From the NCBI RefSeq assembly GCF_010731875.1, contig NZ_AP022595.1, positions 2,728,001 through 2,792,000 of the forward strand: a DNA stretch of 64,000 bases. Direction: 5' to 3'. Origin of the DNA: Mycolicibacterium sarraceniae. GTDB taxonomy: Bacteria > Actinomycetota > Actinomycetes > Mycobacteriales > Mycobacteriaceae. The notes under the pieces were generated by a model that was given only the letters and a program-made list of their open reading frames with translations, was not told the DNA's origin and made no database searches. Below are positions 1 through 8,802 of this stretch, piece by piece. Position 1 is the first letter of the stretch. The number at the start of each line of letters is the position of its first letter. The position numbers and the translations under genes were made by a program.

Positions 1-1
1 C

Positions 2-526
2 TGGGCCGGCGCCGATCCGGCGTTGCCCGAGGTCGCGGCGGAGTTCGGGGCTGGGCTGGTGTGCTCACACACCGGCGGTGCGGAGCCGCGGACTCGGCCG
101 TTCCGGGTCACCTACGGGACCACTGTGACCGGTGTGGTCGACGACGTCATCGCCGAAGTCACCTCCGCCGCCGAACGTGCCGTGAAAATCGGGGTCGCCC
201 GGGACGCGATATTGATCGATCCGACCCACGATTTCGGCAAAAACACTCACCACGGCCTTACTTTGTTGCGCCACGTAAAAGATCTTGTTAAGACCGGATG
301 GCCCGTCCTGATGGCACTGAGCAACAAAGATTTCGTCGGGGAGACTTTGGGTGTGGAGCTCACTCAACGCCTCGAGGGCACGCTGGCAGCGACCGCCCTG
401 GCCGCTGCCGACGGAGCCCGGATGTTCCGGGTGCACGAAGTGGGACCCACTCGGCGCGTGCTGGAAATGGTCGCGTCGATCCGTGGGGAGCGTCCCCCGG
501 CGCGGACGGTGAGGGGCCTGGCATGA
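2..526 (+). CDS. folP2: FolP2, dihydropteroate synthase paralogue (3' part only)
   Basis: The open frame enters from the left edge in frame 2, so the start lies outside the window; 174 residues are visible. The sequence matches the C-terminal half of mycobacterial FolP2 (Rv1207 type), a TIM-barrel relative of dihydropteroate synthase. The usual catalytic SRK motif near the end of the barrel reads SNK (LSNKDFVGETL), the same change seen in the M. tuberculosis FolP2 as I remember it, so it is probably not the folate enzyme FolP1. Its TGA overlaps the gpgS ATG (ATGA), which implies translational coupling and a shared operon. Function in the cell is unknown; family assignment is firm. Confidence 0.9.
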   Translation, partial: WAGADPALPEVAAEFGAGLVCSHTGGAEPRTRPFRVTYGTTVTGVVDDVIAEVTSAAERAVKIGVARDAILIDPTHDFGKNTHHGLTLLRHVKDLVKTGWPVLMALSNKDFVGETLGVELTQRLEGTLAATALAAADGARMFRVHEVGPTRRVLEMVASIRGERPPARTVRGLA

Positions 527-1461
527 CCGATCTCTTCTCCAACGACACACTTCCCGGCGACACCTGGCTGTCTGACCACAGCTGGAGCCGGCCGACCTGG
601 ACCATTGATGAACTGGTCGCCGCCAAGCGGGGCCGCACGATTTCCGTCGTCTTGCCGGCGCTCAATGAGGAGGAGACGGTCGGTTCGGTGGTCGACAGTG
701 TCCGCCCGCTGCTGGGTGGCCTGGTCGACGAGCTGATCGTGCTGGATTCGGGCTCCACCGACGACACCGAGATCGAAGCCATCGCCGCCGGAGCCCGCGT
801 GGTCACCCGGGAGCAGGCGGTGCCCGAGATCGAACCGCAGCCGGGCAAGGGTGAGGTGTTGTGGCGCTCGCTAGCTGCCACGACCGGCGACATCATCGTG
901 TTCGTCGACTCCGACCTCATCGACCCAGATCCGATGTTCGTGCCCCGGCTGGTCGGCCCGCTGCTGACTGCCGACGGCGTACATCTGGTCAAAGGCTTCT
1001 ACCGGCGGCCGCTGAAGGTCGGCAAGGGCGAGGACGCCAACGGCGGCGGCCGGGTCACCGAGCTGGTCGCCCGCCCGCTGCTGGCCGCGCTGCGCCCCGA
1101 GCTGGGCTGCGTGCTGCAGCCGCTGGGCGGCGAATACGCCGGCACCCGTGAGCTGCTGACCTCGGTGCCGTTCGCGCCGGGGTACGGCGTGGAGATCGGC
1201 CTGTTGGTCGACACCTACGACCGGCTCGGCCTGGATGCGATCGCTCAGGTCAACCTGGGTGTGCGCAGCCACCGCAACCGGCCGCTGATCGAGCTGGGCG
1301 CGATGAGCCGCCAGGTCATCGCCACGCTGCTGTCCCGCTGCGGCATCGCAGATTCCGGTGCCGGGCTGACGCAGTTCCTGCCCGACGGCCACGACGGCTA
1401 TCTGCCGCGGACCACGACGGTCTCGCTGGCCGACCGCCCGCCGATGAACACTCTGCGCTGA
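523..1461 (+). CDS. gpgS: Glucosyl-3-phosphoglycerate synthase
   Basis: GpgS is a retaining GT81-type glycosyltransferase that moves glucose from UDP-glucose to 3-phosphoglycerate, the first step of methylglucose lipopolysaccharide synthesis in the cytoplasm. The 312-residue protein has the N-terminal nucleotide-sugar fold (PALNEEETVGSV near residue 45) and a DSD metal-binding motif at about 129-131. The ATG at 523 is chosen because it overlaps the folP2 stop and starts just before the conserved TWTIDEL segment; the frame stays open upstream to 298 but only inside folP2. Length and sequence agree closely with Rv1208. Confidence 0.95.
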   Translation: MTDLFSNDTLPGDTWLSDHSWSRPTWTIDELVAAKRGRTISVVLPALNEEETVGSVVDSVRPLLGGLVDELIVLDSGSTDDTEIEAIAAGARVVTREQAVPEIEPQPGKGEVLWRSLAATTGDIIVFVDSDLIDPDPMFVPRLVGPLLTADGVHLVKGFYRRPLKVGKGEDANGGGRVTELVARPLLAALRPELGCVLQPLGGEYAGTRELLTSVPFAPGYGVEIGLLVDTYDRLGLDAIAQVNLGVRSHRNRPLIELGAMSRQVIATLLSRCGIADSGAGLTQFLPDGHDGYLPRTTTVSLADRPPMNTLR

Positions 1462-1513
1462 GTTCGCACCCGCGCGGCCGACCGTGTCGGCCGGTTAAGG
1501 CAATATCGGTGAT

Positions 1514-1864
1514 GTGACATTGATCCTGCTGTACCTCGTGGTGCTGATCCTGATCGGCGTCGTCCTGTTCGGGGTGGCCAGTCTGATCTTCGGGCGCGGT
1601 GAGACGCTGCCGCCACTGCCCCGCGCGACGACGGCGACCGTCCTGCCGGCTTCCGGCGTCACCGGCGAGGACGTCGACGCCGTCAAGTTCACCCAGGTGT
1701 TGCGCGGCTACAAGACCAGTGAGGTGGATTGGGTTCTGGACCGCCTCGGCGCCGAACTCGACCAACTGCGCGGTGAGCTGTCCGCGGTGCGTGCCGCTGC
1801 CGGGCTCGAGGAGCCGGTGGCCACCCACCACGCCGCGGCCGGTGTCGACGAGGAGCCGGCGTGA
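1514..1864 (+). CDS. Small membrane-anchored DivIVA-domain protein
   Basis: This 116-residue protein starts with one hydrophobic helix (residues 3-26, LYLVVLILIGVVLFG) followed by a short DivIVA-like segment with the signature FTQVLRGYKTSEVDWVLDRL and a predicted coiled coil at about 85-97. It matches the position and type of Rv1209. DivIVA-like domains often sit at curved membrane or septa, but no role is shown here. The GTG start at 1514 is the first good start after gpgS. Its TGA overlaps the tagA GTG, so the two are probably co-translated. Confidence 0.8.
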   Translation: MTLILLYLVVLILIGVVLFGVASLIFGRGETLPPLPRATTATVLPASGVTGEDVDAVKFTQVLRGYKTSEVDWVLDRLGAELDQLRGELSAVRAAAGLEEPVATHHAAAGVDEEPA

Positions 1865-2439
1865 CCGAAATCGCCGTCGACGACGGCCGCACCCGCTGCG
1901 ACTGGGCTCAGACGTCGTCAGTCCTCTACCGCGACTACCACGACCAGGAATGGGGCCGGGTGCTGCGCGGCCAGGTGGCGCTGTTCGAGCGAATGAGCCT
2001 TGAGGCGTTTCAGAGCGGCCTGTCCTGGCTGATCATCCTGCGCAAGCGGGACAACTTCCGGAAGGCGTTCGACGGGTTCAACCTGAAGAAGGTCGCCGCG
2101 TACACCAATGCTGACGTCGCCCGGCTGATGGCCGATGAGGGGATCGTGCGCAACCGCGCCAAGATCGACGCCACGATCGCCAACGCCAGGGCGGTCCTCG
2201 ACCAGCAGGTCAACCTCTCCGATCTGCTGTGGTCCTACGCCCCGCCGAGCCGCCCGCGGCCCACGACGCTGGCTGATGTGCCGTCCATCACCCCGGAGTC
2301 GCAGGCCATGGCCAAAGACCTCAAGAAGCGCGGGTTCCGCTTCGTCGGGCCTACGACGGCCTATGCGCTGATGCAGGCCACCGGCATGGTCGACGACCAT
2401 CTCGTAACGTGCTTTGTTCCGCCCGCGGCGGCGGCCTGA
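1861..2439 (+). CDS. tagA: DNA-3-methyladenine glycosylase I
   Basis: TagA excises 3-methyladenine from alkylated DNA, the first step of base-excision repair. The 192-residue protein shows the family core LSWLIILRKRDNFR, a likely catalytic-pocket Glu48 in LEAFQSGLSW, and the four zinc ligands expected for the Tag fold: Cys13, His27, His180 and Cys184. Length is normal (M. tuberculosis about 204). The GTG start overlaps the previous stop, placing it at the end of the folP2-gpgS-DivIVA-like run. Confidence 0.93.
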   Translation: MTEIAVDDGRTRCDWAQTSSVLYRDYHDQEWGRVLRGQVALFERMSLEAFQSGLSWLIILRKRDNFRKAFDGFNLKKVAAYTNADVARLMADEGIVRNRAKIDATIANARAVLDQQVNLSDLLWSYAPPSRPRPTTLADVPSITPESQAMAKDLKKRGFRFVGPTTAYALMQATGMVDDHLVTCFVPPAAAA

Positions 2440-2600
2440 GGCGCAAATCATTGGTCTCAATTGGGTCTTTCACACTCATGCCCGCCGATAGGGAACAATA
2501 GAATCGAAAACAAGCAGTTCAGTGCCGGACGCACCAGCCATGACCGGCATCCGATCGGGTCTGCGAAGGCGGGCCGGCTTGAATTTGGAGGGAGCACTCG

Positions 2601-2768
2601 ATGGCGGCGATGAAGCCCCGGACTGGTGACGGTCCGCTAGAAGCAACCAAGGAGGGGCGAGGCATCGTGATGCGGGTACCGCTAGAAGGCGGTGGACGAC
2701 TGGTCGTCGAGTTGACGCCTGACGAAGCCGCCGCCCTCGGTGACGAACTCAAGAACGTCACCGGCTAA
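2601..2768 (+). CDS. DUF3117 small protein (Rv1211 type)
   Basis: A 55-residue protein begins MAAMKPRTGDGPLEATKEG and carries the conserved MRVPLEGGGRLVVELTPDE segment typical of the actinobacterial DUF3117 family. Function is unknown. A strong ribosome site (GGAGGG at 2587-2592) lies 8 bases before the ATG. The gene stands alone: 161 bases follow tagA with a possible TAGAAT -10 box at 2499-2504, and a bidirectional hairpin follows the stop. It is easily missed because of its size. Confidence 0.9.
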   Translation: MAAMKPRTGDGPLEATKEGRGIVMRVPLEGGGRLVVELTPDEAAALGDELKNVTG

Positions 2769-2782
2769 CTGATCCACCAATG

Positions 2783-2808
2783 AAACCCCGCGTGGGCGCG
2801 CGGGGTTT
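2783..2808. terminator. Bidirectional hairpin terminator between DUF3117 gene and glgM
   Basis: Two perfect 10-base arms (2783-2792 and 2799-2808) flank a 6-base loop; the stem runs AAACCCCGCG with its complement and ends in TTT on both strands. It lies between two convergent genes, so it can stop transcription from either side. Confidence 0.8.
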
Positions 2809-2824
2809 CGGTTTGCCGGTCGGC

Positions 2825-3988
2825 TTAAGCCGACACCTTGCGATAAATCTCCAACGTCTGCTCGGCGATGTGCGCCCACGAGAACTCGTCGATACAGCGT
2901 TGCCGTCCGGCTGCCCCAAAGTCGCGGGCTTTATCCGGATCACCCACCAACGCGTTGACGGCCTCGGCCAAACCGGCCTCGAAGCCCGCCGGATCCGTCG
3001 CGGCGTAATGCACCAGCGTTCCCGTCACCCCCTCGGCGACCACCTCGGGTATGCCGCCGACGTCTGAGGCGACCACCGCCGTGCCACACGCCATCGCTTC
3101 CAGGTTCACGATCCCGAGCGGCTCATACACCGATGGGCAGATGAAAGCTGTTGCCGCCGAAAGGATTTCCCGGATCTTGGCGATCGGTAGGAACTCCTGC
3201 ACCCAGAACACGCCGCTGCGGGCACTGGCCAGCTCCTGCACGGCCGAACTGACCTCGGCCGCGATCTCCGGGGTGTCCGGCGCGCCGGCACACAGCACCA
3301 GCTGAATCTCTGGATCGAAGCGGTGCGCCGCGGCAATCAGGTGCGGCACGCCTTTTTGCCGGGTGATCCGGCCGACGAACGCCACCATCGGCCGCGACGG
3401 GTCGACGCCGAGCTCGGCGAGCACTGATTCGCCGCGCACCGGCGGAGCCGGATACCAGACGCTGGTGTCGATTCCGTTTTTCACGACGTGAACGCGGTTG
3501 GGGTCCAGGCCCGGATAGACCGACAACACGTCCTCGCGCATTCCCGAACTGACCGCGATCACCGCGTCGGCGGCTTCGACCGCGGTGCGCTCCACCCATA
3601 ACGACACCCGGTAGCCGCCGCCGAGCTGCTCGGCCTTCCACGGCCGCAACGGCTCGAGGGAGTGGGCGGTCAGCACATGCGGCACGTCGTACAGCAGCGC
3701 GGCCAGGTGACCGGCCATCCCGGTGTACCAGGTGTGCGAGTGCACCACCGTCGCCTCGGCGGCCGCGTTGGCCATCACCAGATCCGCCGACAACGTCGAC
3801 AGCGCCGGGTTGGCCGCCTTGAGGACCGGATCGGGTTGGTGGACGAAGGCCCCCGCGCGGGGTGCACCCATGCAGTGCACGTCGACCTCGCAGAGGCGGC
3901 GCAACTGCGAGACGAGTTCCGTCACATGCACGCCCGCCCCGCCGTACACCTCGGGTGGATACTCCCGAGTCATCATCGCCACCCGCAT
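2825..3988 (-). CDS. glgM: GlgM/GlgA-type GT4 glycosyltransferase (maltose-1-phosphate synthase)
   Basis: The 387-residue GT-B enzyme matches Rv1212c, first named glgA and later shown in mycobacteria to join ADP-glucose to glucose-1-phosphate, making alpha-maltose-1-phosphate for the GlgE glucan route. Visible signatures are the N-terminal REYPPEVYGGAGVHVTELV loop, the KNGIDTSVW sugar-phosphate region and the C-terminal ICPSVYEPLGIVNLEAMACG nucleotide-sugar segment with the E-x7-E pattern. It is divergent from glgC across 151 bases, and GlgC supplies its ADP-glucose. The biochemical assignment is taken from the family and was not read from sequence. Confidence 0.92.
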   Translation of the reverse strand: MRVAMMTREYPPEVYGGAGVHVTELVSQLRRLCEVDVHCMGAPRAGAFVHQPDPVLKAANPALSTLSADLVMANAAAEATVVHSHTWYTGMAGHLAALLYDVPHVLTAHSLEPLRPWKAEQLGGGYRVSLWVERTAVEAADAVIAVSSGMREDVLSVYPGLDPNRVHVVKNGIDTSVWYPAPPVRGESVLAELGVDPSRPMVAFVGRITRQKGVPHLIAAAHRFDPEIQLVLCAGAPDTPEIAAEVSSAVQELASARSGVFWVQEFLPIAKIREILSAATAFICPSVYEPLGIVNLEAMACGTAVVASDVGGIPEVVAEGVTGTLVHYAATDPAGFEAGLAEAVNALVGDPDKARDFGAAGRQRCIDEFSWAHIAEQTLEIYRKVSA

Positions 3989-4127
3989 ACGCCCGACGGT
4001 AGTAGCACCGGCCTCCTGCCGCAGCTTTGTGGGTCAACGTTGTTGCGCATCGCCCCAAAGTCGTTGCTGCCGCGACACAGCGACGTGCAATAGTCCCGAT
4101 GGCCTAGCCGTCTGTTGCCCGTGCCAT

Positions 4128-4133
4128 TAGGTT
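4128..4133 (+). promoter_or_regulatory. Predicted leaderless -10 box for glgC
   Basis: TAGGTT fits the mycobacterial TANNNT -10 consensus and ends 6 bases before the glgC ATG, the spacing expected if transcription starts at or next to the start codon. No clear ribosome site precedes the ATG, which agrees with a leaderless message. No good -35 box is visible. Confidence 0.45.
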
Positions 4134-4139
4134 TGCAGC

Positions 4140-5354
4140 ATGAGGGAATTGCCACATGTGCTGGGCATTGTCCTGGCCGGCGGAGAGGGCAAGCGTCTGT
4201 ATCCGCTGACTGCGGACCGGGCGAAGCCCGCTGTTCCCTTCGGCGGCGCGTACCGGCTGATCGATTTCGTGTTGTCGAATTTGGTCAATGCGCGGTACTT
4301 GCGGATCTGCGTGCTCACCCAGTACAAGTCGCATTCGCTCGACCGGCACATCTCGCAGAACTGGCGACTGAGCGGCCTGGCCGGCGAGTACATCACGCCG
4401 GTGCCCGCCCAGCAGCGTCTCGGGCCACGCTGGTACACGGGTTCGGCCGATGCCATCTACCAGTCGCTGAACCTTATTTACGACGAGGATCCCGACTACA
4501 TCGTGGTTTTCGGCGCCGACCACGTGTACCGGATGGACCCCGAGCAGATGGTCAAGTTCCACATCGAAAGCGGCGCCGGTGCCACGGTGGCCGGCATCCG
4601 GGTGCCGCGGGCTGAGGCGCATGCATTCGGCTGCATCGACGCCGACGAGTCCGGCCGCATCCGTGAGTTCGTCGAAAAACCTGCCGACCCACCCGGGACA
4701 CCGGACGATCCGGAGGCGACGTTCGTCTCGATGGGCAACTACATCTTCACCACGAAGGTGCTCATCGACGCGATCCGCGCCGATGCCGACGACGATAACT
4801 CCGATCACGATATGGGCGGCGACATCATCCCGCGGCTGGTCTCCGACGGCATGGCCGCGGTCTACGACTTCAGCAACAACGAGGTGCCCGGCGCCACCGA
4901 ACGCGATCACGGCTACTGGCGTGACGTCGGAACGCTGGACGCGTTCTACGACGCACACATGGATCTGGTCTCCGTCCATCCGGTGTTCAACCTCTACAAC
5001 AAGCGCTGGCCGATCCGCGGTGAGTCGGAGAACCTAGCCCCGGCGAAGTTCGTCAACGGTGGATCCGCTCAGGAGTCGGTGGTCGGTGCCGGCAGCATCA
5101 TCTCCGCGGCGTCGGTGCGTAATTCGGTGCTGTCGAGCAGTGTTGTGATCGAGGACGGGGCGATCGTCGAAGGCAGCGTGTTGATGCCGGGGGTGCGGGT
5201 GGGCCGCGGTGCGGTGGTCCGCCACGCGATCCTGGACAAGAACGTCGTCGTGGGGCCCGGTGAGATGGTCGGTGTCGACCCGGAGAAGGACCGCGAACGG
5301 TTCGCGTTGAGCACCGGCGGCGTGGTGGCCGTCGGCAAGGGCGTTTGGATCTAG
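4140..5354 (+). CDS. glgC: Glucose-1-phosphate adenylyltransferase
   Basis: GlgC makes ADP-glucose from ATP and glucose-1-phosphate, the donor for GlgM and for glycogen-like glucan. The 404-residue protein has the nucleotide motif [18 protein letters not shown] (residues 13-30), the substrate loop [12 protein letters not shown], and a C-terminal left-handed beta-helix region with repeated hexapeptides (about 310-390). Length equals the Rv1213 product. The TAG stop lies inside a CTAG that has become the target duplication of an IS element, so the reading frame is complete while the downstream sequence has been replaced. Confidence 0.95.
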   Translation: MRELPHVLGIVLAGGEGKRLYPLTADRAKPAVPFGGAYRLIDFVLSNLVNARYLRICVLTQYKSHSLDRHISQNWRLSGLAGEYITPVPAQQRLGPRWYTGSADAIYQSLNLIYDEDPDYIVVFGADHVYRMDPEQMVKFHIESGAGATVAGIRVPRAEAHAFGCIDADESGRIREFVEKPADPPGTPDDPEATFVSMGNYIFTTKVLIDAIRADADDDNSDHDMGGDIIPRLVSDGMAAVYDFSNNEVPGATERDHGYWRDVGTLDAFYDAHMDLVSVHPVFNLYNKRWPIRGESENLAPAKFVNGGSAQESVVGAGSIISAASVRNSVLSSSVVIEDGAIVEGSVLMPGVRVGRGAVVRHAILDKNVVVGPGEMVGVDPEKDRERFALSTGGVVAVGKGVWI

Positions 5355-6154
5355 TGCGTGTCTGACAAAGGTTTCGGGTGTTGTGCCTGAGGCTTAGTCA
5401 TGTCGCGGTTTCAGTTGTTGTCTGATTCTCAGTGGTCGTTGATTGAGGACCTGTTGCCGGTCCGCACGGGTAAGCGGGGCAGGCCTTTTCAGGATGCTCG
5501 TTCCATGGTGGAGGGGATCATCTACCGGTATCGGTGTGGGATCGCCTGGCGTGATGTGCCGGAGGTTTTCGGGCCGTGGCAGTCGATCTGGACGTGGCAT
5601 CGGCGCATGAGCGCTCATGGCACCTGGGATGTGGTGTTGGCTCGGCTGCTGGCCACCGCGGAGTCGGCCGGAGTCATCGATTGGGCGGTGTCGGTGGATT
5701 CCACCATCGCCCGGGCTCATCGGCACGCCACGAACGTCGCCCGCCACACAGGGGGCTGGGTCGAATTACAACAATCCCCGCGTCGAGCCGCCTGACCACG
5801 GCATTGGCCGTTCCCGCGGCGGATTGACCAGCCCCTCCGACCAGATCGCCCATCGCGAGCGCCGGGCCCAGGGTGGGGTCAGCCACGCACCCGCCCGGAC
5901 CGTCTTCGCGGCGACAAGGCCTACTCCAGCCGTGCCATCCGCGCCGAGCTGCGCCGGGCTCGCGCGGCGGCCGGCCGCCAGGCTTCGACCCTCAGGATTG
6001 CAAGGGCCGCAAGGTTATCGAGCGAAGCTTCAACACCGTCAAGCAATGGCGGGACCTGGCCACCCGCTACGACAAACTGGCCATCGTCTACCGTGGCGCA
6101 GCCGTCCTCAGAGCAATCACGATCTGGCTGCCCTATTTATCAGACAGGCCCTAG
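5351..6154 (+). mobile_element. IS5-family (IS427-like) element, decayed, flanked by CTAG duplication
   Basis: The element spans about 0.8 kb. Its outer ends are inverted: the left reads CTAG then GCGTGTCTGACAAA, and the right, read on the minus strand, CTAG then GGCCTGTCTGATAAA. CTAG occurs at 5351-5354 and again at 6151-6154, matching the 4-base target duplication used by several IS427-group elements. It sits on the glgC stop codon without damaging the coding frame. The single transposase gene inside is broken in several places, so it is not expected to move unaided. Confidence 0.8.
5400..6154 (+). pseudogene. IS5-family DDE transposase, multiply frameshifted
   Basis: From ATG 5400 the protein begins MSRFQLLSDSQWSLIEDL, runs to the first catalytic Asp region SVDSTIARAHRH, and loses frame near 5750. 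A second frame carries NNPRVEPPDHGIGRSRGGL, then sequence is missing. The second Asp region GDKAYSSRAIRAEL (about 5908) is back in the first frame, and the Glu region GRKVIERSFNTVKQWR (about 6008-6055) is in the third. All three DDE segments therefore exist but in three frames with internal loss, which marks a dead transposase rather than a programmed shift. Confidence 0.85.
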
Positions 6155-6440
6155 CCCCCGGGGCCTGGGGGTTGCGCGAACGGCTGGGGATCGGCGGGAT
6201 TGGTCCACGGCGGAATCATTTGGCGCAGTTTGGATTCGGTGCCTCTGTGTGGAGGAAGAAAGTTGGCGTAGTACCAGCTGACGAGTTGGCGTTTCTCGGT
6301 GCCCTCGGATCCCAGGTGAGGGCGATGTCCGGTTCCCCTGGTAGTCGCCGAATCACGTTGTCGTGCAACGCCTGGACTGCTCAGCCCGCTGAGGTCAAGA
6401 CCGTATTCACGCCAGCGTGGAGCGTTGGCGCGTACCGTTC
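6151..6440 (-). pseudogene. Degraded convergent gene, C-terminal part, unknown family
   Basis: Read on the minus strand this stretch gives a protein-like sequence in two to three frames: WREYGLDLSGL (about 6385-6417), then ALHDNVIRRLPGEPDIALTW, then EGTEKRQLVSWYYANFL and RQMIPPWTNPADPQPFAQP, ending PGPGG and a TAG formed by the palindromic CTAG at 6151-6154. Reading it through requires at least two frameshifts. I do not recognise the family. Composition and codon choice look like a true host gene, and its stop coincides with the target site of the adjacent IS5-type element. No start could be placed. Confidence 0.5.
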
Positions 6441-6464
6441 TGCAGAGGGGATGGGACCGGTGGC

Positions 6465-8600
6465 TTAGCCGAGGTACGGGATGGCTGGAAAGGAGTAGCT
6501 CAGCGAGCCGCTACCCATCAGCGACAGGATCGGGGTGAGCGGTTCGGCCTGCGGCATGACCTCGCGGTTGGTGGCATTCGGGATGGACGGGTTCAGCGCC
6601 CGCATCCGGAGCACATTGCTCCATAGATAGCTGTCGATGGCCGCAAGCTGTTCGGCCTCGGTCGCGGTATCTAGGATGCCGAGGTTCTCACGGAAGACGG
6701 CTAGCACGGCATCCTTCTCGGTTCCGGTGGTGATCCAGCCGTTGACCGAGGTGTTGAACTCGCTCTGGCTGACGTCGTAGACGTTGATACCGCCGCCGGT
6801 GGCGACCTTGAGGTAACCGAGCTGAGCGGCCACGCCGACCTGGGTCTCTTTCAGAGCGGTCTGCGGGTTGGGGACGTACCCGATGTCGACGCTCTTGACC
6901 TCGACGTAGGGGTTGATCAAGTAGATGCTCGACCAGCGGTGGTGCCCGTCGACGATGTAGGCGCCGTCGTCGGCGGTGATCACCGGGGCATCGCCGAAGG
7001 GGGTGATGACGCCGCCGTCGAAGTCCTTTTTGATGGCGGCGGGGTCCTGCAGCGTGAACTTCAGCGATTTCGCGAGGTCGATCTCGTTCTGGGTGGGGAT
7101 CAGGTTGGCGACGCTGGCGGTGCCGTAGGTAATGGTGACCGCGCCGTTGGTGAGCCCGCGGATCTGGCCGCCGGTAGTCAGCAACGTGTAGAGCGCGGTA
7201 TTACAGGTGGGGCCCGACGGGCATGTACTCGTGTCGGTGTTACCGAGGAGTTGATTCAGTGTCTTGACGAAGCCGTCTTCGTTGCTGGTGTAGGCCGCCA
7301 ACAGGATCTGCTGGAATTGAGCGGCGGCGGTCATATCGGGCAGAAACCCGTCGGGGTTGGCCTCGATTTGCGATACGTTTGCGGCGGTGGCCAGCAGGCT
7401 GGTGGCGATGCCGGTCAGCCCACCGTTCCAGAACCAGTTCTGCACTGCGGCGTCGAGTTGTGCCTGGGTGGCGGTCTGGTCGAGCACTGAGTAGATCTGC
7501 TCGACTTTGGCTTGCCGGTAGGTCTCAGTGGTGACGAATTGCCACGCCGCCAGCGCGAGCGGCAACCCGGCGTTGAGCTGCTGGATGTAGGCGGCCGCCG
7601 CAGCGGGATTTGCCGGGGTGCCCAGCAGGGTCCGGTAGAGGTTGTCGACGTAGCTGATCGAGGTCGGCTTGGGTCCGAGGGCTCCGCCGCCAGCGGCACT
7701 GGCGTTGTAAAACGACTGACTGCCGACGATCGAGGCGACGAACAGGGGTTCGGGCATGCCCCACATCAGTGCTGAGGTGTTCCAGGCCAACTCCTGGGCG
7801 GTGGCGGTACGGTTGAGCAGCTGCAGGTAGTAGTTGTTTACCTCGGTTTGGCGGAACAACGTCGAGCTGTACAGGCCGGCGACGACGCCGTTGACTCCGG
7901 TCAGGTTCAGGATGCCCAGGTAGGTCTGCAGTTCGTCGCTGGTCGGGTTGGTCCTTAGCACCTCGTTGAAGAGACCGGTGACTACCGCGGTGGGGTTGGT
8001 GACTTGCGCCGGACCAGTGCCGCTGACCAGGTCCTCTACTGTCAATCGGGTCAGGATCGAGATCGCGCCGAGGCTTGGAGCCGAGGTCGGGGGCGCACCG
8101 GGCAGGCCGAAGAACGCTGTGATCTGACCGAATGGATCGAAGTGCACGGCCGATGCGGTCGGCGCGACGGCTGCTGAAGGTGAGATCACTGACGCTTCGG
8201 TGGGGCCGGTCGAACGCGCTGTGGTTGCGGTGGCGACCTTTGCGGGGGCGCTGATCGTGGACGACGCGGCGGTGGGGGCGCCCATCGACGCCTGGTTGCG
8301 CAGCACGCGGGTTGCGGCGCTCGAGCCGGTGCTTGGGCTTGGTGTGGCGGTGTTGTGCAGTGACCCCCCGCGCCGGTACGTGGTGGCGCGGCCGGTGGCG
8401 TGTGACGCGGCCGGCTTAGCTGTGGAGCCGCTGGCCGAAGAGGTCGAGGAATCTGCCCCGGTGTCGTCGGCGGCAGCGGTCCCCGGTGCGGCGACGAGAG
8501 CCACCCCCACACCCGCGGCGACTGCGCCAGCCTGCAGCCAGCGGACCACGGGAAGAGTGCGGCGGCGGGATTGTGAACCTGAGGCGGGAGTCTCACTCAT
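6465..8600 (-). CDS. Large secreted protein with DUF4214-like repeats and C-terminal ParB-like domain
   Basis: The 711-residue product starts MSETPASGSQSRRRTLPVV with a twin-arginine-like signal and hydrophobic core (22-45), so export is likely. Residues 47-150 are Ser/Thr/Ala-rich and look like a flexible linker. Residues about 205-450 contain repeated motifs of the type LYRTLLGTP, LFNEVLRTN and YYLQLLNRTA followed by helical turns, resembling DUF4214 repeats. Residues about 500-580 carry IPTQNEIDLAKSLKF and YIVDGHHRWSSIY, the hallmark of the ParB/sulfiredoxin-like fold. A ribosome site AAGGAG lies 7 bases upstream. It is divergent from a GntR regulator. Domain names are by eye; function unknown. 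Confidence 0.75.
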   Translation of the reverse strand: MSETPASGSQSRRRTLPVVRWLQAGAVAAGVGVALVAAPGTAAADDTGADSSTSSASGSTAKPAASHATGRATTYRRGGSLHNTATPSPSTGSSAATRVLRNQASMGAPTAASSTISAPAKVATATTARSTGPTEASVISPSAAVAPTASAVHFDPFGQITAFFGLPGAPPTSAPSLGAISILTRLTVEDLVSGTGPAQVTNPTAVVTGLFNEVLRTNPTSDELQTYLGILNLTGVNGVVAGLYSSTLFRQTEVNNYYLQLLNRTATAQELAWNTSALMWGMPEPLFVASIVGSQSFYNASAAGGGALGPKPTSISYVDNLYRTLLGTPANPAAAAAYIQQLNAGLPLALAAWQFVTTETYRQAKVEQIYSVLDQTATQAQLDAAVQNWFWNGGLTGIATSLLATAANVSQIEANPDGFLPDMTAAAQFQQILLAAYTSNEDGFVKTLNQLLGNTDTSTCPSGPTCNTALYTLLTTGGQIRGLTNGAVTITYGTASVANLIPTQNEIDLAKSLKFTLQDPAAIKKDFDGGVITPFGDAPVITADDGAYIVDGHHRWSSIYLINPYVEVKSVDIGYVPNPQTALKETQVGVAAQLGYLKVATGGGINVYDVSQSEFNTSVNGWITTGTEKDAVLAVFRENLGILDTATEAEQLAAIDSYLWSNVLRMRALNPSIPNATNREVMPQAEPLTPILSLMGSGSLSYSFPAIPYLG

Positions 8601-8802
8601 GGGAACGCTCCTTGGGTAGTGGCGTGCTCTCGATCCGGACTAGGAAACGCAACGCAGTTCACAGGAACCTAAACGATGGCCGTAACTGGTGCAGCCAGTT
8701 TCGCTCAGGTCGTACCACTCGCTTGGGGTCGTCATCGATCGCCGAGTCGACGGGCACAGACGTGCGACATGCCGATCAGCGATCCGATGCAAGGATGGGG
8801 CG

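Noticed and set aside
2..526. Annotation as the folate enzyme dihydropteroate synthase
   Set aside because: The SRK catalytic motif is altered to SNK and the neighbour is gpgS, as in the FolP2 paralogue.
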